Below, piece after piece: positions 59,765 through 64,000 of a stretch of 64,000 bases of DNA; position 1 is the first letter of the stretch; the number at the start of each line of letters is the position of its first letter. The position numbers and the translations under genes were made by a program. The notes below the pieces were generated by a model. It worked only from the letters and a program-made list of their open reading frames with translations, was not told where the DNA came from and made no database searches. This DNA is from Deltaproteobacteria bacterium (GTDB lineage: Bacteria; Myxococcota_A; UBA796; SXON01), in assembly GCA_947445035.1 (NCBI GenBank), contig CANFCK010000013.1, positions 1 through 64,000 of the forward strand, read 5' to 3'.

Positions 59765-61141
59765 TCAATCGGTGGGGATCGTGTCGGCAGGCAGCGCGAG
59801 TGGAATCTCTTCGCCCTCGACCGCCTGGGTGGGCGGCGCCGACTCGGGCACCTCCCAGCCGTCCTCCAAACCCTCCGCCGGGGTCCAGGTCGTCGCGTCG
59901 GTGGCTGCGTACTCCGCGTCGCTCACCCAGTAGCCACCGACCCAGGTTTCCCCGTCGAACCAGCCCGGGATCCACACGTGACCGGCGCGCGGCTCGGTGG
60001 GCTCCCAGTACCCGGACTCCCAGGCGCCCTCATCGTTATAGCCGCCCTCGACCCACTGGTAGCCGTCGCGACCGGCCGGGCGCCAGAAGCCCTCGACCCA
60101 CTCTTCGCCGTCCCAGAAGCCGGGCTCCCAGTTGTACCCAGCCGGCGCAGCACCACGAGGCGCCCAATGCCCGCGGATCCAGACGCCGGCGTCGGTGTAC
60201 TCGCCCTCCACCCAGGCCCAGTTTCCGTCGGAACGCTCCGCCACTCGCCAGTACCCATCCACGTAGGCGCTGCCGAACCAATAGCCGGGTACCCACCGCC
60301 AACTGGCACCATACCAGGCCGCGGCGGGACGCGTGGAAGTCCAGTGACCAGGCTGCCAGTGTCCGTATGCGCCGACGTGGCCCGCACTCCATGCCCAGCC
60401 GGCGCGGGACGGAGGCACCCAACTTGCGCCCCAGGGGTCCACCGCGAACGAGAAGTACACCACGGCCCAGGAGACATGCACCCAGCGGTGGTACGGGTGA
60501 ACCCACCAGCGAGTGTAGTGAGGCCGATACCACCGGTGTTTCGGCGGCGCGTGGCGGGCGTGGGGATGGGCGCGAACGTGCCGCGGGACCGGGTGTGAAT
60601 ACCGCGAGCCCCGCTCGGCGTAGGCATGGCGATGCCGGGACGCGGACGCAGTGGCGGTGCGTTCGTAGGGAACCCGGGAGGCTGGTGCGGTAACTTTCGG
60701 TCGCGATACGCTTCCCTTTGAGGCCGCTGTACTCACCCCCGGCCGGGCGGTGGGCGTGCTGTCGTTCCGCGGCGTCGGGGTCAGCCGCGGTGACCCATCG
60801 CTGGTCGGCGGGCGCGGGAGGGCTTTGTCTTGGGTGCGAGGCGGCTGCGCCTTCGACGGCGTCGGGCTGGCCTTGACCGGCGAAGTCGACTCCTTCCGCT
60901 CGACCTTCTGCGGCTTGGGCTCTGGCCGCTTGGGCTCTGGCGCCGCGACCGGACCCGACGGGCTCTTGGCCGGCTCAGGCTGCTTGGGCGAGTCCGGCTT
61001 CTTCTTCTTCTTCGGGGCGGTCTTTGCCTCGCCGGCAACCGCCGCCAGTCCGGGAAAATCAGATGGCGCGGTGACCGGCAGCAGGGTCAGCGCGGCGGCC
61101 ACCACCAACGAGCGCAGGATAAAGCGAGAGGGCGTGGTCAT
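59765..61141 (-). CDS. Exported WxxGxW-repeat protein
   Basis: 458 residues from ATG 61141 (GAGG six bases upstream); ATG 61156 is possible. A signal peptide (RFILRSLVVAAALTLLPVTA) is followed by a Lys/Pro/Ser-rich region (about 45-165) and a His/Arg-rich stretch (about 170-215). From about 225 to 430 there are many short Trp/Tyr/Gly repeats (GHWQPGHW, WRWVPGYWFG, WVEGEYTD, GYNWEPGFWDG, GHVWIPGWFDG) spaced roughly 15-20 residues, matching the WxxGxW repeat family, which is found in envelope proteins of unknown role. An acidic tail ends the protein. It diverges from the following repeat lipoprotein across 37 bases. Confidence 0.85.
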   Translation of the reverse strand: MTTPSRFILRSLVVAAALTLLPVTAPSDFPGLAAVAGEAKTAPKKKKKPDSPKQPEPAKSPSGPVAAPEPKRPEPKPQKVERKESTSPVKASPTPSKAQPPRTQDKALPRPPTSDGSPRLTPTPRNDSTPTARPGVSTAASKGSVSRPKVTAPASRVPYERTATASASRHRHAYAERGSRYSHPVPRHVRAHPHARHAPPKHRWYRPHYTRWWVHPYHRWVHVSWAVVYFSFAVDPWGASWVPPSRAGWAWSAGHVGAYGHWQPGHWTSTRPAAAWYGASWRWVPGYWFGSAYVDGYWRVAERSDGNWAWVEGEYTDAGVWIRGHWAPRGAAPAGYNWEPGFWDGEEWVEGFWRPAGRDGYQWVEGGYNDEGAWESGYWEPTEPRAGHVWIPGWFDGETWVGGYWVSDAEYAATDATTWTPAEGLEDGWEVPESAPPTQAVEGEEIPLALPADTIPTD

Positions 61142-61178
61142 TCTGGACCTCGGCATGCGGAGATAATAACCGCGGCCG

Positions 61179-62759
61179 ATGCGTTTGTTCCTGATCCTGT
61201 TCGCCGGTTGTGCACAGAACGACGGACCCGCGGCCGAGACCGGCGAAGCGGGAGCGCCAGACGCCGACGCCGACGGTTTCGACACCATGCTAGACTGCGA
61301 CGACGCCGACCCGGACGTTTTCCCCGGCGCCAGCGAGCTGCCTCGCGACGGGATCGACAACGATTGTGATCCCACCACCTGTGGCGCGAGCGGATTTGCT
61401 GCGACGCCGAGCGCGCTGACATTGCCAACTACCTATGGGGAACCTGGAGGACAGCCATTCGACGTCGTCGCCGGGTTTGCCAATTGTGCAGATGACTCCC
61501 CGAGCCATGGTCTCGCTGATCTCGATGGTGACGGCCGTCGTGACTTGTTCGTGAGTTTTGTCTGTGGCGACGACGAGGCCACGGGTGACACCCAATGGCT
61601 GGCGCACCTCGCCACCACCGATGGCTTCGCTGCGGACCCCACGTTGTGGACCTTACCTGCCGAGTACGGCGCCGCCGGTGCCGCGCCATTCGTCAACGCC
61701 ATCGCGACGGCGGTGTGCGGGGACGGCATTCCCGCCCACTTCCTCCGCGACCTGGATCGCGACGGGCTTGCAGACATGGTCGTGACGGAAGTTTGCGGCG
61801 AGGACGCAGTGGGCCGCACGGAGTGGTGGGTACACCGAGGGACCCCGACTGGGTTCGCCGCAGCCGCCGTGGCCTGGCCACTACCCACGGGTCATGGCGA
61901 CCCGGCGTTCGTCCCCTTCGCGGGTACGTCGGCACTGGCGGCGTGTGCCAAGGGCATTCCGGCGTACACGCTCATGGACGCCACCGGTGATGGCCTCGAG
62001 GACATCGTCGTCACCCAGAGTTGCACCGACCCTACGATCGGCAGCACCCGCTGGGATGTCCACGCCAACGACGGCGCGGGCTTCGTGGCCGCGGCCCCGT
62101 TCGCGCTGCCGCCGGAGTACGCCGCCGACGGTCATGTGGCCTTTCCGGCACCGCGTGGTGTGCCCTCCTGCGGCGACGGGGTCCCACGCCACGACAGCGT
62201 CGATCTCGACGGCGACGGCGGCCTCGACCTCATCGTAACCGAAGCCTGCGACAGCGATGAGTCCACTGGGGATTCTCGATGGCTCGTGTACCGCGGGACG
62301 GCCTCCGGTTTTGAAGCCCTGGCCACGGACTGGCCGCTGCCGCTGGAGTACGGCGCCGAAGGAACCTCCCCGTTTTCCTCAACGGTCGACGTCAAAGACA
62401 CCGGCGACGACACGCCTGGCCACGAGCTCCGCGACATGGACGGGGACGGGCGCCCCGATCTCCTGGTTACCCATCGTTCCAGCGACCCGACCCTTGGCAA
62501 AAGCCGCTGGGCGGTCCACTGGAATGAGGGGGACCACTTCGCCGAAGCCCAGTGGACCTGGACGCTGCCGGCGTCGGGTGGGGAGTCCCCCTTTGGCCGC
62601 TCGGGCAGCAGTCCCGATTGCGCCGGTGGCGGCCCGGCCTGGGTTCTCGATGACACCGATGGGAACGGTCTTCCGGAGCTCCTCTTGACGGCGCAATGCG
62701 ACGACCCTGCGCTGGGCGACACCCGATGGGACCAGTTTCCGGCGCTGTGCGAGCAGTAG
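61179..62759 (+). CDS. Lipoprotein with MopE motif and six 76-residue propeller-like repeats
   Basis: 526 residues. The signal peptide MRLFLILFAGC has lipobox Cys11. Residues 30-66 hold a MopE-type motif (DADADGFDTMLDCDDADPD, DGIDNDCD). Residues 72-526 are six consecutive repeats of about 76 residues: each starts near GF, has a WxLP strand, then YG, PF, C, DGxPxHxLxDLDGDGxxDLxVT, Cys, and TRWxVH. The DxDGDG loop is a calcium-binding element as in FG-GAP/integrin propellers. Six equal repeats that account for the whole mature protein suggest a six-bladed beta-propeller. The repeats and anchor are clear; the ligand is unknown. Confidence 0.88.
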   Translation: MRLFLILFAGCAQNDGPAAETGEAGAPDADADGFDTMLDCDDADPDVFPGASELPRDGIDNDCDPTTCGASGFAATPSALTLPTTYGEPGGQPFDVVAGFANCADDSPSHGLADLDGDGRRDLFVSFVCGDDEATGDTQWLAHLATTDGFAADPTLWTLPAEYGAAGAAPFVNAIATAVCGDGIPAHFLRDLDRDGLADMVVTEVCGEDAVGRTEWWVHRGTPTGFAAAAVAWPLPTGHGDPAFVPFAGTSALAACAKGIPAYTLMDATGDGLEDIVVTQSCTDPTIGSTRWDVHANDGAGFVAAAPFALPPEYAADGHVAFPAPRGVPSCGDGVPRHDSVDLDGDGGLDLIVTEACDSDESTGDSRWLVYRGTASGFEALATDWPLPLEYGAEGTSPFSSTVDVKDTGDDTPGHELRDMDGDGRPDLLVTHRSSDPTLGKSRWAVHWNEGDHFAEAQWTWTLPASGGESPFGRSGSSPDCAGGGPAWVLDDTDGNGLPELLLTAQCDDPALGDTRWDQFPALCEQ

Positions 62760-62771
62760 CCGCGCACCCTT

Positions 62772-62891
62772 CTACGCCTCGGCGAACAAGTCCGGAAACT
62801 CCTCCTCGACCTCGCCCGTTGGCAACTCGATCCAGAAGGTCGACCCGATCCCGGGCTCACTGACGACCCCAACGTTGCCGTCGGCGTGACG
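62772..62891 (-). pseudogene. Histidine kinase fragment (C-terminal end only)
   Basis: Reading from about 62891, codons give RHADGNVGVVSEPGIGSTFW, then IELP, an acidic tail and a TAG stop at 62772-62774. SEPGxGSTFWxELP is the G2-box end of a HATPase_c domain. The upstream part of the frame meets a stop after a few more codons and instead matches the receiver fragment on the other strand. So the kinase body is missing and this is the remnant of a gene whose N-terminal part lies elsewhere or was lost. Confidence 0.75.
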
Positions 62892-62963
62892 CACTACCTG
62901 ACCAAGCCCTTCTCACCCCTCGAACTGCTCGAGATCGTCGAATCGATTGCTGGTGCGGCTTGA
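62886..62963 (+). pseudogene. Response-regulator receiver fragment (C-terminal end only)
   Basis: Codons read VTHYLTKPFSPLELLEIVES then IAGAA and stop at 62961-62963. YLTKPF with the conserved Lys, followed by the last receiver helix, is diagnostic of a CheY-like domain end. The phospho-acceptor part should lie to the left but that DNA codes the kinase fragment on the other strand. Its stop overlaps the TTG start of the HD-GYP gene, as expected of a regulator/HD-GYP pair. Confidence 0.75.
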
Positions 62964-63580
62964 CTGCTGACAAGTCGCCCCTCGTCGATGCGCATACCGC
63001 CCAGCTGTTGCGGCTGGTCGCCGACTTCAAGGTCGTCAGGGCCCGCGCCGAACAGCTTGAGCGGGCCTACCTCAAGACCCTGGAGGTGCTGCTCCGCGCA
63101 TCGACCTACAAGGACGAGGAGACGGGCGCCCACATCAAACGCATCGCCCACTACTCACGAAGTCTGGCGCTGACGACGGGCTGGTCGGCCGAGGACGCCA
63201 AGGTGCTCTTCGAAGCGGCGCCCATCCACGACGGCGGCAAGACCGGGGTGCCGGACACCGTATTGAAGAAGCCAGGATCGCTGTACCCCGAGGAGTGGAA
63301 AGTGATGCGCCGCCACCCTGGCATCGGCGCCTCGCTCCTCCAAGGCAGCGGTTCCCCCCTTTTGGAGATGGCGCGGGCGATTTCGTTGACCCACCACGAA
63401 CACTGGGACGGCAGTGGCTACCCGAAACGACTGAGCGGCGACACCATCCCCCTGTCCGGGCGAATCGTGAACCTGGTCGACACCTACGACGCGTCGCGCA
63501 GCCCCCGTTGCTACAATCCCGCCTTTTCCCACGAACGGACCTGCGAAATCATGCTTCGGGGGGACGGACGAACCGACCCG
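62960..63580 (+). CDS. HD-GYP domain protein, 3' end lost
   Basis: 207 residues are recognisable from TTG 62960 (overlaps the receiver stop). A helical N-terminus (LVADFKVVRARAEQLERAYL) leads to an HD-GYP core: ETGAHIKRIAHYS, the HD pair in HDGGKTGVPD (usually HDIGK), MRRHPGIGASLL, LTHHEHWDGSGYP, IVNLVDTYDA and the closing MLRGDGRTDP. All metal-binding His/Asp positions remain. HD-GYP enzymes hydrolyse cyclic-di-GMP. After 63580 the frame stays open to the window end, but the DNA codes an RDD protein on the opposite strand, so the natural C-terminus has been lost. Confidence 0.8.
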
Positions 63581-63859
63581 GCCATCATCCAGGACCTCCC
63601 AAAAGACGTGCCAGCTCCAGTCCAGCAAGAAAAGCAGGATGTACAGGGTGCCGAGGCCGTACCCGCCCTCAAGGTCCATCCCGCCCAGCGCGAAGACGAC
63701 CGAGGCCAGCGCCACGATCACCAGCCGCAAGACCAGGTCCACGAGCCAAGCCAACCCGCGCGACCCAGGCCCCGCCAACGAGACGGGCAGCGCCACGTGC
63801 TCCGGCGTCTCCAGCGAGGCGCGGCTGTCGATCGGTGTGTTGCGGGTCTGCTCGCTCAG
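63578..63859 (-). pseudogene. RDD-family membrane protein, truncated
   Basis: From CTG 63859 (overlaps the stop of the gene to the right; GTG 63796 is an alternative) codons read LETPEHVALPVSLAGPGSRG, LAWLVDLVLRLVIVALASVV, LYILLFLLDWSW and FWEVLDDGR. The AGxGSRxxAxxID pattern with Arg and Asp is the RDD N-terminus. The conserved next part (TPGKxxxGLRV) is absent: after about 63578 the frame reads the antisense of the HD-GYP gene. Only one and a half membrane helices of the usual three to four remain. Confidence 0.75.
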
Positions 63860-64000
63860 GGTGCCGGAGAGGGTACCACGCAGCCCAACTCTGTTCCATC
63901 GAGGACGTATAGCGCGGCAGCGCCATCGGCCGACGCGGGCTCGCCCAGCACCGGTCGAAGCAGCCGCTCGAGGCGCGGCCAGTACGACCGGCCGAACTTG
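63856..64000 (-). CDS. C-terminal part of a minus-strand gene running off the window
   Basis: Codons from the window edge read KFGRSYWPRLERLLRPVLGE, then PASADGAAALYVLDGTELGC and VVPSPAP and stop at 63856-63858. The stop overlaps the start of the RDD gene, so the two were likely in one operon. The segment is too short to identify; it has no membrane span. Confidence 0.55.
   Translation of the reverse strand, partial: KFGRSYWPRLERLLRPVLGEPASADGAAALYVLDGTELGCVVPSPAP

Overview
The window is GC-rich, densely packed bacterial DNA, most likely from a Myxococcota/Polyangia-type delta-proteobacterial lineage. The evidence is indirect but consistent. Two secreted proteins end in MYXO-CTERM-like tails (Cys-Gly-Cys or Cys-x-x-Cys, a hydrophobic stretch, then an Arg cluster). 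Several lipoproteins carry MopE-type Asp-rich metal-binding motifs (DxDGDG, DCDD, DNNCD). There are receiver/J-domain and TPR/zinc-finger fusions, and lipoproteins are very frequent. I see no rRNA, tRNA, CRISPR array, insertion sequence or prophage, and no gene-free gap over about 300 bases. Start positions were usually moved inward to sites supported by Shine-Dalgarno spacing, signal peptides, family length or 1-4 base overlaps with the upstream stop.

Region by region. 1-3.0 kb: four tandem paralogous secreted proteins of unknown function with Tyr-rich C-termini; the first is cut by the window edge and the second is frameshifted. 3.0-7.7 kb (minus): HIT hydrolase, then an operon of ECF sigma factor, a membrane protein with four 20-residue repeats and a secreted protein, then polA. 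7.7-13.3 kb: acyl-CoA dehydrogenase, a receiver-J-domain-TPR fusion, thioredoxin, an orphan MalK-type ATPase, a small methyltransferase and a secreted Cys-rich protein. 13.4-15.9 kb: a three-gene VTC / DUF4956 / HlyD-like operon. 16-23.7 kb: Flp-type prepilin, a TPR protein with two ClpX-type zinc fingers, a tetraheme cytochrome lipoprotein, and a MYXO-CTERM metalloprotease followed by two small exported proteins. 23.7-32.7 kb: purL, a LysM lipoprotein, a MopE-motif lipoprotein and acnB. 32.8-44.2 kb: beta-propeller lipoprotein, rsgA, a predicted outer-membrane protein, a large lipoprotein, thioesterase, acetyltransferase, odhB, a YdcF-like protein, a membrane protein and glpK. 44.2-52.6 kb: MFS-spermidine synthase fusion, cNMP-binding protein, PKD lipoprotein, HAD phosphatase, DUF1460 protein, an unknown 558-residue protein, a second ECF sigma factor and khpA. 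52.7-57.7 kb: hutU, a small unknown, rpoZ, an unknown, groES-groL with a terminator. 57.9-62.8 kb: three exported proteins (Ig-like, Trp-rich WxxGxW, and six 76-residue propeller-like repeats). 62.77-64 kb: fragments of a histidine kinase, a response regulator, an HD-GYP protein and an RDD membrane protein joined at two abrupt breakpoints.

Functionally the window mixes core housekeeping genes (polA, purL, acnB, odhB, groESL, rpoZ, khpA, rsgA, glpK, hutU) with a large exported and cell-surface complement. The two ECF sigma genes, the receiver-J protein and the cNMP-binding protein supply regulation. The best candidates for undescribed biology are the Tyr-tailed paralog array, the repeat-bearing sigma partner, the VTC/DUF4956/HlyD operon, the TPR plus double ClpX-finger protein, and the six-repeat lipoprotein. 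Two places (about 600-640 and 34372) need one missing base to restore a frame, and two gene-fusion junctions lie near 62.89 and 63.58 kb. An assembly or sequencing artefact must be excluded before biology is read into any of these.
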